Notes under the pieces: model-generated
What the model was told of the DNA's origin: nothing
The model's database searches: none
The model's input: only the letters and a program-made list of their open reading frames with translations
Translations under genes and position numbers: made by a program
Assembly (NCBI RefSeq): GCF_026262505.1
Contig: NC_067207.1
Coordinates: forward strand, 13,608,082 to 13,672,081
Direction: 5' to 3'
Length of the DNA: 64,000 nt
Source of the DNA: Trichomonas vaginalis G3
Lineage: Eukaryota; Parabasalia; Trichomonadida; Trichomonadidae
Shown: positions 10,301-19,846 of the stretch, in pieces
How positions within the stretch are numbered: the stretch's first letter is position 1
How the letters are laid out: every line of letters begins with the position of its first letter

Positions 10301-13300
10301 ATTGTGACTTAAACCTTGATGCATGATTAATGAACTTTATGATGTAATTCCGCTCTTTTTCGGACAAATCAGATTGTAAGTGGAAAATAATGACTTTGAA
10401 GAAGGAAATGGCCAATTCATCGGTTGTATGCCATGCAAAACTCAACATGTTCGATACAGAATTGAGTTCCAGACACAAATCTAAGTTATCATAGTAAATT
10501 TCAGGCAAAATCGAGGAAGCAATGAATGACACGACCTTTTCGTCCAACTGCATCCAGAAGGAAATGTTAAACCAGACCTTTTTCATGATTTTGCTGCGGA
10601 GATTTAAATTTTTAAATTTATTGAAGAGAGAAAACATGTTTGTGATCATTTCCTTGGTGTATATGGCCTTATCTAAGTTCAGAATTAATGTCAATGGGTT
10701 CAAAATGTCAGTTGATTCAATAATTTTCTCTTCAAATTTTGAATCAATAGAAAACAAGTTACTTAGAGTGGAAATCAAGTGATTTGCAGTATCATAATCA
10801 TGACAGGCTGTTGCTATGTAGGTCATACATTTGTTATTGATGAATTTTTTGAATAAATCATCATTATTTCGTATTATTAGGCCATTAACCGTTGCTTCAT
10901 CTCTGTTTGCGGTTGAAATGTTCGACATAAAGTTGCCATGGCCATTTGAAGGGTCAAAATGGTAAATTTCTTCTTCTTGGAGGAAAACAAAGATATTTCC
11001 AACGACACATTGGGTATTTGAGGCTATAACTACATTGTACTTACCATCATCTAGGTTAATTCCTTCTTCTGATAAAGGAATTTCGGTTTTTGTATTATTT
11101 ATCAAAATAATCAAAGAAAATTGGCCAATTGTGAAATGTATTTGGCACGGATACTCTTGTTGAACATTTATCTTTTGTTTGATTTCGTTTTCTTTCGTTT
11201 TTATTGAAAGATAAAAATATTTGTCAAAATTCAACGAAAAAGTTCTTGATTCCATTTTGATCGTTATGAAATTGATACTCTGTGCACTCAGAACATCATA
11301 AAACTCCGCAAAAACGGTTATAGGATAAGAATTTGAGTTTGAAAACTCAGGGAGAGCGATGTACGAGTCAGAACTGTTCAGAAATGAGAAAGACCTTGGA
11401 AATGAATGCTTAACATTCAAAGAACAGTCGATTAAATCACATAAATAATATGGCCACTTCTTAAACTCAGAAACAGTCAAAGAATTCATCAGCTCGTGGG
11501 AGAAATAGCAATGCATGACCACGGAGAGTATTTGTATGAGCAATACCATTGGTATTTCTTGTTTTGTGATAATATCTGCGGCAAAACGAGGAAATTTCGA
11601 GAAAACGACCTTCAAAGTATTAAACAAAGAGTTTTCCATGGCTAAACATACTAATTTCAATATCTCTTTCATGTAATCTGAATCTGATAAAATATTATAC
11701 GCAAAAACTAAAGAATTAGCATCAGCAATGTTCTGAACAGAGTCCAAACTACCAAATACTATAAACTTAATCCTATCATACGTCTCATAATTCACAAATT
11801 TTGCATCAAATTTGTAATTCGTCGTAAAAAGGAGTTCTGTTGACTGATAATAGACCTTTGAGATATTCACGAACGAACGAACAACTCCTATTATGCTATT
11901 AACGATATAAGGATAGAAATTAGCCAAATTCATCAATTTCGTAAATTGGTCGAACAAAATTGTGGAGATAGCGGTTATTTTTTCGGTTCTATTTCCGATT
12001 ATCAATATAGAATCAGTCAAAATTTGAGATAATTGGCGTGTTTTCTGTTCTGAAGGGTTCTGGATGCATTGGTCGATGCAGTATGACAGGGAGTAGATGT
12101 ATGTGTCCAAAGGAATCGAAAACCTTGAGAAAGCAGTGAAAATTAAGGAAGCATAAAAATTATATTTCGAAATATCGAAAAGTTCACACATAACGAAGGT
12201 CATAATGGATGAATTTCGAAATAGTGAGATAGCTACTATCTTTACAAAGCTCGATTCCATTAAAAATCTCAAGAAATCCTCTTGAAGAAACTGATATTCA
12301 TCAGAATTGATCATTGTGCCATAATAAACTATAACTTTGTATGAGTTTGGTATATAAACAATCGAATTAAAGTGGTCTGGATTGTTTTTAATAAAATTTG
12401 ATAATAAATTGATTTGTTCAGCGCTAATATGCATCGGAGCAGTTCCCAGAAGGTTCACAGAGTATTTTAATAACAATTTGGCATGATCTATTGATACATT
12501 AAACAGTTTTTCTAAGATTTCGTAAATTAATTTTCGAGAAAAGCATTTAAAGTTGTAATACTTACTATCTACCACTCGCATCTGATCATATAGGAAAGGA
12601 TGGAATATTATCTGCCAGATTAAGCCGTTTTTCGGTATTAATTTCACAATTCCAAAATTAATTTTGTACAAAATGTAACTTCCAATGAAAAGAAGCATTA
12701 TTGTGTGATACTCATCAGTAGTCATGAACTCCTCAACGAGAGTTCCCAGTCTTTTGAACGTTTTCGAAAGAAAATTCACAGAATTCATAAAATTTTGCAA
12801 TTCTACAAACAAATCTAGTATTTTCAATATCATGGGATCAATAAATTCAAAATTCGGAGGTTCGTAAAATTTGGCGGCGGTTGTGATCGGAAATTCAAAG
12901 AAATAAAATTTTGAAGGATTTTGATCGATTGTCGGGATTTTTGGAATGGCGAAAGCATTCATGTAAGGATAGATAGGTTCAGGAAATCCAGAGATTGATA
13001 AATTATGGATCCAAAAGAAGATAAAATTCAAAATTACAAAAAGATTTTCTTGTTCATTCATTTTATCGCGGCATTCTGGTACGTATTGGACCATTGTGTT
13101 GATAACCTTCATGATTCCGTAGCCCAGATTGATGATTTCAGAATTCCAAAATTCATTTGGGACAGAAATGATTTTTTGAAGGAATTGGAGGGCTGGCTTG
13201 AATATTTTCATCATGAACTTGTTGATGCCTTGTATATTTTGGTCGTATCTGTTAAATATCGAAATAATTTTTAAAATTATTTTTAAATCTGAGTTTTCGT

Positions 13301-14009
13301 AGAGAGTTACTGGGTCCTGCTGTAAAATTAGGTTGGTCAGGTTGTTAAGGAATATGAATGTTTCGTCCATTATCTGTGGATTTTCTTCCATAAACGAAGA
13401 ATTCGTCACAAAATCGAATATTTCTTCCATAAATGTCTGTACGTGTTCGCTCTTGCTGTCTCTTTTGTAAACAAGAAACTGCTGAGTGATGTCCATGTAA
13501 AATTGAATGATTAAAAACTGAATTTCCGTTTTTATCGATTCAGGGAGTAAAAATAAGATCTTTATCAGGATGGATGTATTGCTTACAATGATTTCGTTGA
13601 TTTTATTTGCATCTGTAAGATTGTTATGGTATTGGTAAAAAAATTTAAAAGAAATTTGTAAAATTTTTGGATGAATTATTGATGTGAACTTTTCTTTGGA
13701 CGTAATTAAGTCTTGGTGTTGATATAAATATGTCAAAAAATCATATTGTTGGGCAGAAATAGGTTTATCTAATCCAAATAACGTAACTAAGTATTCTTCA
13801 TTAGAAATTTCATCACTCAGTTGTAGATTTGTTTGATCTTCAGCTAGAGTAAATGAATTAGATACTTGGTTGTACAGAGAAATAAAATTTGGATCAGTTC
13901 CAGGAGGAAAAAGAATTGTTTGAAACTCTGAACCATAATACTGTAACCATATCAATTGATGTGTCATGGTAAAGAATCGATCCTGGGCTTTACCATGTAA
14001 AGGGTGCAT
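7380..14009 (-). CDS. Giant BEACH-WD40 protein with a shortened BEACH domain
   Basis: 2,209 residues in one frame from ATG at 14009. Residues 1 to about 850 are a helical solenoid. About 870-1035 resembles the ConA-like lectin domain found in BEACH proteins (FSFLNSSDSYIALPEF onward). About 1660-1760 fits the PH-like domain that precedes BEACH. About 1773-1803 holds QITLQDFLLYINFGCGRSFN...YPIFPRP, matching the BEACH signature 'NxxYLxxLNxxaGRsynDlsQYPVFPW', and TPEFF follows. Residues matching the 'LHEWIDLIFG' helix (NLHIWVNRIFNVS) come next, but the rest of the roughly 280-residue BEACH fold appears to be missing before beta-propeller-like WD40 sequence (about 1900-2209). BEACH proteins such as LYST, NBEAL and ALFY act in vesicle traffic, lysosome size and autophagy. 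The domain order supports a trafficking scaffold here. Confidence 0.8.
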   Translation of the reverse strand: MHPLHGKAQDRFFTMTHQLIWLQYYGSEFQTILFPPGTDPNFISLYNQVSNSFTLAEDQTNLQLSDEISNEEYLVTLFGLDKPISAQQYDFLTYLYQHQDLITSKEKFTSIIHPKILQISFKFFYQYHNNLTDANKINEIIVSNTSILIKILFLLPESIKTEIQFLIIQFYMDITQQFLVYKRDSKSEHVQTFMEEIFDFVTNSSFMEENPQIMDETFIFLNNLTNLILQQDPVTLYENSDLKIILKIISIFNRYDQNIQGINKFMMKIFKPALQFLQKIISVPNEFWNSEIINLGYGIMKVINTMVQYVPECRDKMNEQENLFVILNFIFFWIHNLSISGFPEPIYPYMNAFAIPKIPTIDQNPSKFYFFEFPITTAAKFYEPPNFEFIDPMILKILDLFVELQNFMNSVNFLSKTFKRLGTLVEEFMTTDEYHTIMLLFIGSYILYKINFGIVKLIPKNGLIWQIIFHPFLYDQMRVVDSKYYNFKCFSRKLIYEILEKLFNVSIDHAKLLLKYSVNLLGTAPMHISAEQINLLSNFIKNNPDHFNSIVYIPNSYKVIVYYGTMINSDEYQFLQEDFLRFLMESSFVKIVAISLFRNSSIMTFVMCELFDISKYNFYASLIFTAFSRFSIPLDTYIYSLSYCIDQCIQNPSEQKTRQLSQILTDSILIIGNRTEKITAISTILFDQFTKLMNLANFYPYIVNSIIGVVRSFVNISKVYYQSTELLFTTNYKFDAKFVNYETYDRIKFIVFGSLDSVQNIADANSLVFAYNILSDSDYMKEILKLVCLAMENSLFNTLKVVFSKFPRFAADIITKQEIPMVLLIQILSVVMHCYFSHELMNSLTVSEFKKWPYYLCDLIDCSLNVKHSFPRSFSFLNSSDSYIALPEFSNSNSYPITVFAEFYDVLSAQSINFITIKMESRTFSLNFDKYFYLSIKTKENEIKQKINVQQEYPCQIHFTIGQFSLIILINNTKTEIPLSEEGINLDDGKYNVVIASNTQCVVGNIFVFLQEEEIYHFDPSNGHGNFMSNISTANRDEATVNGLIIRNNDDLFKKFINNKCMTYIATACHDYDTANHLISTLSNLFSIDSKFEEKIIESTDILNPLTLILNLDKAIYTKEMITNMFSLFNKFKNLNLRSKIMKKVWFNISFWMQLDEKVVSFIASSILPEIYYDNLDLCLELNSVSNMLSFAWHTTDELAISFFKVIIFHLQSDLSEKERNYIIKFINHASRFKSQSFLALIFGVLEGSNYKDKIISDLFKEMGSDIIITAFYGKDDFKIQIDETGFLNLASKIHDSSLPDILIDFLFSVAQYQQTDLFKKFIHVLSAEIPKFHEIKTKYATEWIMIAITRYNAVVDIELIDFVAKFFDKLENLNNSVKLIHIFLQLLKIDDVDFLSSVFIRMCILKFSGNIEIKISQALSLLVYRPTIDNDISMPNNLSYLSEIIDFFSKYDISKFSLKKIEKQNIMLAKSLFDYISQLGTQFKKSKIKFSQEQFISVLQIVSYLMQQLVSFNVDVYWKQSSDYLTADNLIESDITALSIFVFTCYYYNERTVFIDLFNKYKSILSKAFYDDEDIESNVDNFVCGALAEIYNYTDLLIFNLSKRINQNIDYTLKSDSHVRNEFIATDFYVIAEIEKIKTEFILKNRTNSSEKSLLHSKNFEPFIYSNSRLQFIEKESKYCTNIIIVQNGREIKTIISYFGPTLIVGGFEIQISDIKFAFTKNYKEKQAIELFLNNSYMIFVVFDSNFEEYKKYLLDNKVLMTPDYAKMSEECFIGQITLQDFLLYINFGCGRSFNTPSNYPIFPRPRDDFSVVLPEFPQNFVNLMINQNNEKNIEEKVTELTPEFFLCLDAVKSFNVSLKDIKKNIEFLYSDYSLKNLHIWVNRIFNVSIPSLYTIANIKRTKSITFTNLEFEITDLDSNIMELNIENTTIGLLSPKNFKLLSVLVSQKQKSLIISSKFDIPMDMKLDSSMRAIISKDNSMAVVYNHFEQSLKIIFFNNSVQCTVVPAIVNICDMRTSQNDSVIGICEDGTIFKISSTNRKILKLQIKNPVSVCCSDILMTVAILLHDGTVYLVNTSSLEIFHSFKTVDGFEIPRKVEIFDSGFICVLAIGGNTSLLRSFTLSGEYIESYAHPYTVLAMKKLEIYHNLSCLFISLDSNESLILNARTFEVIKIINTPKPVRKISYCKERRTLVGTCKNNSIFLLIVDI

Positions 14010-14118
14010 CTAAAAAGTCAAAACAATTGAGAAGAAAATTTTTATTGTTTTACCAGTTCGAATTATTGAAAATTAAAAATATAAGTAATAACTATATTAG
14101 ATTTTTTATAAACGTGAA

Positions 14119-14190
14119 TCCGACATCGTTCATCGGTTAGGATAAGCGGTTCTCATCCGCTGGAGCGGGGTTCGACTCCCCGTGTCGGAA
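14119..14190 (+). tRNA. tRNA-Glu (anticodon CUC)
   Basis: A full cloverleaf fits: acceptor TCCGACA with TGTCGGA, anticodon stem AGCGG/CCGCT around the loop TTCTCAT (anticodon CTC), and a T arm containing GGTTCGACTCC, which also serves as the B box. The discriminator is A and no CCA is encoded. Length is 72 bases and there is no intron. It reads GAG codons. Confidence 0.93.
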
Positions 14191-14193
14191 AAC

Positions 14194-14200
14194 TTTTTTT
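14194..14200 (+). terminator. RNA polymerase III terminator of tRNA-Glu
   Basis: A run of seven T begins four bases after the tRNA discriminator, the usual Pol III stop. Confidence 0.75.
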
Positions 14201-14307
14201 CGAAAATTAATCAAATACAACTTTTTTGTATATTTAGACACTCATTTATATACCAACAATTATTTAAATTTGAATTTTTAAATAAAATAAAGAAAATATT
14301 AATAATA

Positions 14308-16109
14308 TCATTTAATTTGATTAATAATTAACTTTGGTAATCCTTTTACTTTGAGATCAATAAATCTTTTGATCAAAGACATGTGATCTTTCAAACATTC
14401 TCCTTTATTATTCACTTTACCTTCAAAAAATCCATCTGGACAATTTTTAATACAGGTAGATCCAAAGTGGTAATACTCTTCTGAACATTTATCACATGTT
14501 GAATAACTTGTGCATGAAGCACAGTTAACTGAGCAATTTTGACAGTGTTTGCTTGCAATAAATGTGTTATTTGGACATGTTGCATAGCATTTCGAGTTGA
14601 AAAGTTTGTAATTATCTTCACATTCCTCGCAGGTTGAAGAACTTGAACATGATTTGCAATTTGATGGACAAGTATAGCATTGGCTACCTGATGCGTATGA
14701 GCCGGATGGACATGTTGCATAACATTGTCCACGAAATAGTTTGTAGTTACCTGCACATGTGTTACATGTCGAAGAATCTGTGCAAACTAAACAATCGGCT
14801 GGACATGTGGCACAGTTACCTTGTGTGTCTGATCCTGATGGACATCTTTCATAACATTGTCCATTGTATAGTTTGTAGTCACTTGAACATCTATTACATG
14901 TTGACGAATCTGAACATGAATCACAATTTGATGGACACGGAGAACAAATGTTTCCTGATGGATATGTTCTAGATGGACATGTTTCATAGCATTGCCCATT
15001 GTATAATTTGTGACCATCTTTGCACCTTTTGCATGTTGCGGAATTTTCACATGAATCACAGTTTGATGAACATGGAGAACAACTGTTTCCTAATTGAAAT
15101 GTACCAATTGGACAAGTATCATAGCATTGTCCATTGTAAAGAATGTTGCTTCCTGTGCATTGTGTGCATGTTGTAGAACTTGAACATGATGCACAGTTGT
15201 TTGGACATGTGACACAACTTCCACCTACATTCGATGAACCTGGTGGACAATTATCAATGCATATTCCATCAGATAAGATTTTGCCATCTGGACATTTAGT
15301 ACATTGTTTGTCTGAGTAACAGATTTGGCATGGTGAATCACATGGAAAAGGAGTGATTTGTACAAAGCTTGGACCTGATTCTGTTTCATGACCTGGTTAC
15401 AACTGAAACCATTGATCATATACGATTTACCTCCAAATCCAACTTTAGGTGCATAATCATTTGTATTTGGTTCGATACCTCCTTTTCCACAGAGATCGCC
15501 ACCACCGCCACCGCTGCCAGGAGGATTTTGAGCTCTCCCATCTTTTTCATTGGAAGAACATTCAACGGTGTTAGATGGTGATGCTGTAGCAGCTTCAAGG
15601 TTATAATTGTAATTTGTATAAATAACGTGATATACGGTATCACTGCAGCCACCTGGTGCTCCAATTGCACGATATCCTGCACCTGAACCACCTGCGGCAA
15701 CAATAATAGGATTTCCATTAAGGGAGATTCGACTAGAACCACCACCTGAGCCTGCCGTTACAGTTATGCCACTTGTTGTGAATACAGCTCCTTTGCCTCC
15801 ATCTGGAGTTCCGGCGGTGTTTCCGGAGGCATCGCTACCAACAACGATTCGAAATTCAGATTTACTATTGCTTTCAAAAGTATATGTGCCTGTGATAAGG
15901 GCACCTTTGCCTGGCGCTGGTGAATCATAATTACTTCGTGTGTAATTGCCACCAGAACCACCTTTTGCAGTAAAAGTGTAAGTTCCTGGGTATAAATATA
16001 CATTATGCTCACCAGCCAACCATTTCATGGAATACAATAGTGTCATCATATCTTTTAATTGCTTGCCATTATGATTGAAAATATTGATAAAAAATATATT
16101 AAAAATCAT
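14308..16109 (-). pseudogene. Gly-rich plus Cys-rich (furin-like repeat) surface-type protein, frame-broken
   Basis: The 5' part (about 15400-16109) encodes a Gly/Ser-rich domain, with EHNVYLYPGTYTFTAKGGSG, GGSGAGYRAIGAPGG and GSGGGGGDLCGKGG, resembling the Gly-rich domain of ALK-like receptors seen in many trichomonad surface proteins. The 3' part (14308 to about 15395) is open in another frame and has seven or so repeats of the furin-like type: CxxCxxxCxxCxxxxTCxxC...LYNGQCYxTCP. It escapes ATG-based ORF calling because it holds no methionine until near its end. The two parts join smoothly except for a one-base frame change near 15395-15405, just after NGFSCN. The ATG at 16109 follows an Inr-like TCATATTGATAA. 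The end of the Cys-rich part, KGLPKLIINQIK, has no membrane anchor. Either a single-base error or a young pseudogene. Confidence 0.75.
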
Positions 16110-16118
16110 TTATAAAAT

Positions 16119-16130
16119 TTATCAATATGA
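16119..16130 (-). promoter_or_regulatory. Inr-like motif of the Gly/Cys-rich gene
   Basis: On the minus strand TCATATTGATAA lies about 10-20 bases before the ATG at 16109, supporting that start. Confidence 0.45.
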
Positions 16131-16519
16131 GCGAATTATTTGTTAGATATGGCAAGTCATACGTCTTGGAACTATAGGAACACTCAGGATCTAATTGAAA
16201 GCTTCCTATCATTGAAAATATACAATTATATAATTATTTATAAGATAGTCGAAAATTTGAACTCTATACTATAATTTAAAAATGTAAAATTATTTTTGAT
16301 TTGAATTATCACTGAAATTGCAATTAAGCACGTTATATTAAAAATTATTCGAAAATATTTGTTCTATATACTTTTGCAATCCGTTGAATCCATTTATGAC
16401 AATTTTATATCAATTTTAATTATTTTGTATATTCATATTATATGTATATATTATGAATATATTATGATCAGCACGTTGGATGATTTTGTAAAAATTTGAA
16501 ATGAAAACGATTAAAATAA
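16131..16519. other. Divergent promoter region of two surface-type genes
   Basis: About 390 bases of AT-rich DNA between divergent genes for two putative surface proteins. It contains a short palindromic AT run near 16430-16465. Shared regulation is possible but nothing specific is seen. Confidence 0.35.
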
Positions 16520-16524
16520 TCATT
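16520..16524 (+). promoter_or_regulatory. Inr-like TCATT of the type I membrane protein gene
   Basis: TCATTTAGCAAATA runs directly into the ATG at 16534, leaving a leader of about ten bases. Confidence 0.5.
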
Positions 16525-16533
16525 TAGCAAATA

Positions 16534-17664
16534 ATGTTTGTTATTCTATTTCAATGTCTCACTCTGTCATCTGATCAAATACCTGATATATACGCAACAA
16601 TTCCTGACGAATGTTCTTCTGTTATGTACTCTGCAACATCAGAATTTGAGTTGCAGGCGAATACAAAAACTTGTTTTTATACAAAACCTGGATTTTTCTT
16701 TGGAAAGGGATTTATTTTAGAAATATTTTGGCAAGAAAATAACAATAACGGTGGATTCATGCATTTGGGTCCAACACGCAATGGAGCTATTGTTAATGTA
16801 AAAACCGATTTTGTATACGTCTTAATTACAACATGCAAAACCCAAAAAATCAAATATTATCCATCTACATCACTCTCTTACTCCTATTCAGTTCGATCAG
16901 GAATTGAATACGTTTTTCACACCTATTTCTCAACTAAAGAAGTCTCAAATTACACCGTATCAATGCAATACTCATCTGCATCTAATAAAACCACATACAT
17001 TTACAATAGTCTCTTAGTTCTTGGAGATAATGTTTCATTATCAAATCAGCCTAATAAAGAGATTAATACTAATTTTCCAGAATCTACCATTTCAGACGCA
17101 TCAAACCCCCAGCCGACTTTAAACTCCGATGGCTCTCTTGGCCTTGTTTCTTTCAAAGATTTCCAAACAATAAACTCTATCGAAAATGAAGTTCGATATG
17201 AAAACCAAGTGTCCGCGACACTCAATGCCATATCTGGCATACCATCTTTATCAGGAGAAATACCTTTTGCCCCTTCAATTTCGATGTTTTCTGAAATTGA
17301 TTCTTCATATGTCGAGCAAAGTCTCGAATCTCCTGAGGTAACTGATTATAAACGAGATGAGATTACCCCTACGCCACTATCGAAAGAATTCCCAATTACA
17401 TTAGTTCTTGGTGTCGTACTTGCTGTTCTTGCAATCGTTATTGTCATTATCTTGGTCCGGAAGCATTTCAGCCCCAAAGTTGATGGAGCCGATCAAAATT
17501 CAGAAGATATATCTGGAAACCGATATTATTCTACTGAAGTATCGGATAGTTTATACTCACAATCCGGCTCTTATGGTTCCAGTATCAATGAAAAATCGAG
17601 TGAAAAAGCAAATTCACTCGATGACGCTTCTGGAACTCAAGGCGACAACCCTGCTCCGCTTTAA
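16534..17664 (+). CDS. Type I single-pass membrane protein
   Basis: 376 residues. A short hydrophobic N-terminus (MFVILFQCLTLSS) looks like a signal peptide. The extracellular part has about four cysteines, many possible N-glycosylation sites (NYT, NKT, NVS) and a Ser/Pro-rich stalk (about 190-285). One strong membrane segment follows (about 288-308: ITLVLGVVLAVLAIVIVIIL), flanked by RKHFSPK, then a 60-residue Ser/Tyr/Asp-rich cytosolic tail with several tyrosines that could serve in endocytic sorting or phosphorylation. This layout is common to trichomonad surface proteins. The ectodomain is not recognised. It is divergently transcribed from the Gly/Cys-rich gene. Confidence 0.75.
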   Translation: MFVILFQCLTLSSDQIPDIYATIPDECSSVMYSATSEFELQANTKTCFYTKPGFFFGKGFILEIFWQENNNNGGFMHLGPTRNGAIVNVKTDFVYVLITTCKTQKIKYYPSTSLSYSYSVRSGIEYVFHTYFSTKEVSNYTVSMQYSSASNKTTYIYNSLLVLGDNVSLSNQPNKEINTNFPESTISDASNPQPTLNSDGSLGLVSFKDFQTINSIENEVRYENQVSATLNAISGIPSLSGEIPFAPSISMFSEIDSSYVEQSLESPEVTDYKRDEITPTPLSKEFPITLVLGVVLAVLAIVIVIILVRKHFSPKVDGADQNSEDISGNRYYSTEVSDSLYSQSGSYGSSINEKSSEKANSLDDASGTQGDNPAPL

Positions 17665-18035
17665 TTATTTAATATTTATTTTGCATTTTGTTTGTAATTA
17701 AATTTAATTTACCATGGATTTCTTTTTAGTATAAAATTAATGGAATTTTTATCGAGGTTGGCATTCTGCTATCGATAGTTTAGAACTATATGATGTCGGG
17801 TAAGCTACTCATTTTAGATTGATTTCAAAGCAAAAACAGATAGTTTTAGTTTATCGGAGGTTCATTTGTTATCGTTTATCTTAGCTGAATAATATCTGGG
17901 ATTGTTGCATGTATCTAAAACAATATTTAATAATTAAAATACTTCTAATATTTTTTATTCCTAATTTCATAATTTAGGTTCTTTTGTTGTATTTCTCTTT
18001 CAATTTTTCTGAAGAAGGGACCTTAATTAAGAATA
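17665..18035. other. Intergenic, convergent 3' ends
   Basis: About 370 AT-rich bases between convergent genes. Nothing notable. Confidence 0.4.
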
Positions 18036-19616
18036 TTAAACATTGTTTCGAATCCATTCCTCATCAATAACAGCAGGTTCTCTGTAAACAGAGACAACTG
18101 GATTTGCACCCAATTTAAGTGCATTCCTGACCTTTGTTGCCATTGTTCCATCTTGATATTCTTTTGGTACGTTTACGATGAACTCGGCAAGTAACTGGAG
18201 CGGAGTTTCTCCTCCTTCGTCTTTGTCGTCTATGTCGAAGCCTTTTTCAATTAAGAATTGGAGGATTTCTAAGTTTGCGCCCAAAACTGCATGATGCATT
18301 GCAGAACGGTTATGTCTATCCCTATAGTACAAATTTGCACCTTTTTCAATGAGGTATTGGATTGAATCCATCCTTCCGTTCTGAATTGCTGTTAATAACA
18401 AAGTTTCTCCTTGAAGACCAGAGAATTTCCTATTAACATCGAGTCCATGTTCGACAAACAGCTTTAATACATCAAAGTGAGTAACTAATGAATGAGTACA
18501 AAAGTTATCTTCCAATGATTTGTCAATGGAAGCTCCATTTTCAATTAAGAATTGTGCAATATCCATGTATCCATGATTAATTGCCAAACTGAGAGGTGTT
18601 TGATTAACATTTGAGACTTTATTGATATCTTTATCAAAATTCATTATTTCTTTGACCAATTCGACATTTCCCGAAACAATTGATTCGTATAGTGGTGATA
18701 TATGCTCGTAAGGATATCGAACGTGTTTTAAAATAAATCTTGCAAGTATGATATTCGAAATTTGGCAGGCAGCTGAAATTCCGCCGATAAGTTTCTTGCA
18801 CTCGTCGTCAAGGTTCTCTTGTGTGAGCAATGGAATCACTCTCTTGATGTTTCCTGAGACTGTTGGATGATATAAATCGATAAAATCCGTGGTTTCGGCA
18901 AGCCAGTCGGCAATTTCATCATTGTGTGTTCTGATTGCCCATGCAAATGATAAAATATCGCGATAAAGGTTGTTTTGGACGCAAATTCTGACGATTTCCA
19001 TGTTTCCACCGATACAAGCGCATCTAAAGGTGTTTTGCGAAGAAATTTGTTTGATGTCTAACTTGGAAATGAGATATTTGAAGCAATTTATTGATCCAAA
19101 GTATGCGCAAATGTCAAGAACGTTTGAAAATTCGAAATTCGGATCGAAATTGAAAAATGGAATACTGAGCATTGTCATTCTTGTGCATTCCATTAAATGA
19201 ATGAATGTATCTGCCTTATCAAATATCAGAGCATTCGCGTAAACATCTTGTTTAAATTTATCCAAGATGCTTTGATATAATGTATCATCGGATACATTAT
19301 CATTAGAGAAATCAGGGCTATTCATTAAATCAATAAAATATTTGGGGAAAAAAGGGCTAATAAATTTGAAATTCGGATTGTCTTTTAGTATCATCCTGTA
19401 AAACCCAATTACATTTTTTACACTATGGAACTTATAGTATGCCATTTGACCAACCATATGAGAGATCTCAAATAATGTTATAATTTTTTCTTCAATATAT
19501 GGTTTCAATTCATTATAAACATCAACAGGTGATCTACTGGTCAAGCTCCATAATATTTCATAGGCATCTTTTGATTTATACAGTGATTCTGGTATAATTA
19601 GCTCATTTTTCGACAT
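18036..19616 (-). CDS. Ankyrin repeat protein (DUF3447-type family)
   Basis: The frame is open from 19661, but an Inr (TCATTTCTGAAG) sits between the first ATG and the ATG at 19616, so the second is chosen: MSKNELIIPESLYKSKDAYE, 526 residues. The N-terminal 150 residues are the helical head typical of the large T. vaginalis ankyrin family. A DUF3447-like stretch and then ankyrin repeats follow, for example QTPLSLAINHGYMDIAQFLI, GETLLLTAIQNGRMDSIQYL, RSAMHHAVLGANLEILQFLI and GGETPLQLLAEF. Repeats are diverged, unlike the nearly identical ones at 27 kb. Ankyrin arrays bind other proteins; the partner is unknown. No membrane segment is seen. Confidence 0.88.
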   Translation of the reverse strand: MSKNELIIPESLYKSKDAYEILWSLTSRSPVDVYNELKPYIEEKIITLFEISHMVGQMAYYKFHSVKNVIGFYRMILKDNPNFKFISPFFPKYFIDLMNSPDFSNDNVSDDTLYQSILDKFKQDVYANALIFDKADTFIHLMECTRMTMLSIPFFNFDPNFEFSNVLDICAYFGSINCFKYLISKLDIKQISSQNTFRCACIGGNMEIVRICVQNNLYRDILSFAWAIRTHNDEIADWLAETTDFIDLYHPTVSGNIKRVIPLLTQENLDDECKKLIGGISAACQISNIILARFILKHVRYPYEHISPLYESIVSGNVELVKEIMNFDKDINKVSNVNQTPLSLAINHGYMDIAQFLIENGASIDKSLEDNFCTHSLVTHFDVLKLFVEHGLDVNRKFSGLQGETLLLTAIQNGRMDSIQYLIEKGANLYYRDRHNRSAMHHAVLGANLEILQFLIEKGFDIDDKDEGGETPLQLLAEFIVNVPKEYQDGTMATKVRNALKLGANPVVSVYREPAVIDEEWIRNNV

Positions 19617-19628
19617 CTTCAGAAATGA
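19617..19628 (-). promoter_or_regulatory. Inr that decides the ankyrin start
   Basis: Minus-strand TCATTTCTGAAG ends directly at the ATG at 19616 and lies inside the longer open frame, so the upstream ATG at 19661 would not be in the transcript. Confidence 0.55.
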
Positions 19629-19846
19629 AAAAATAAAGTCTGGAAAAATCGAAATTTCCAATAATTATGCAAATAGAAACTTGAGAAATTCTATTTATGA
19701 AACATTGCAACTTGTGATAAGAATGGAATTTTTAAAAATTGACTCGAAATGCAAAATTTCTTGGATAGTTAAAATATAGTTCTTTTAAGTCACTAATACA
19801 AACAATAAATTTTACGAAATAAGTAAAAAAACAAACGATTGGAAAA

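Noticed and set aside
14412-15176. His/Val-rich and Met/Cys-rich ORFs on both strands
   Set aside because: Shadows of the Cys-rich repeat frame, which has no ATG of its own.
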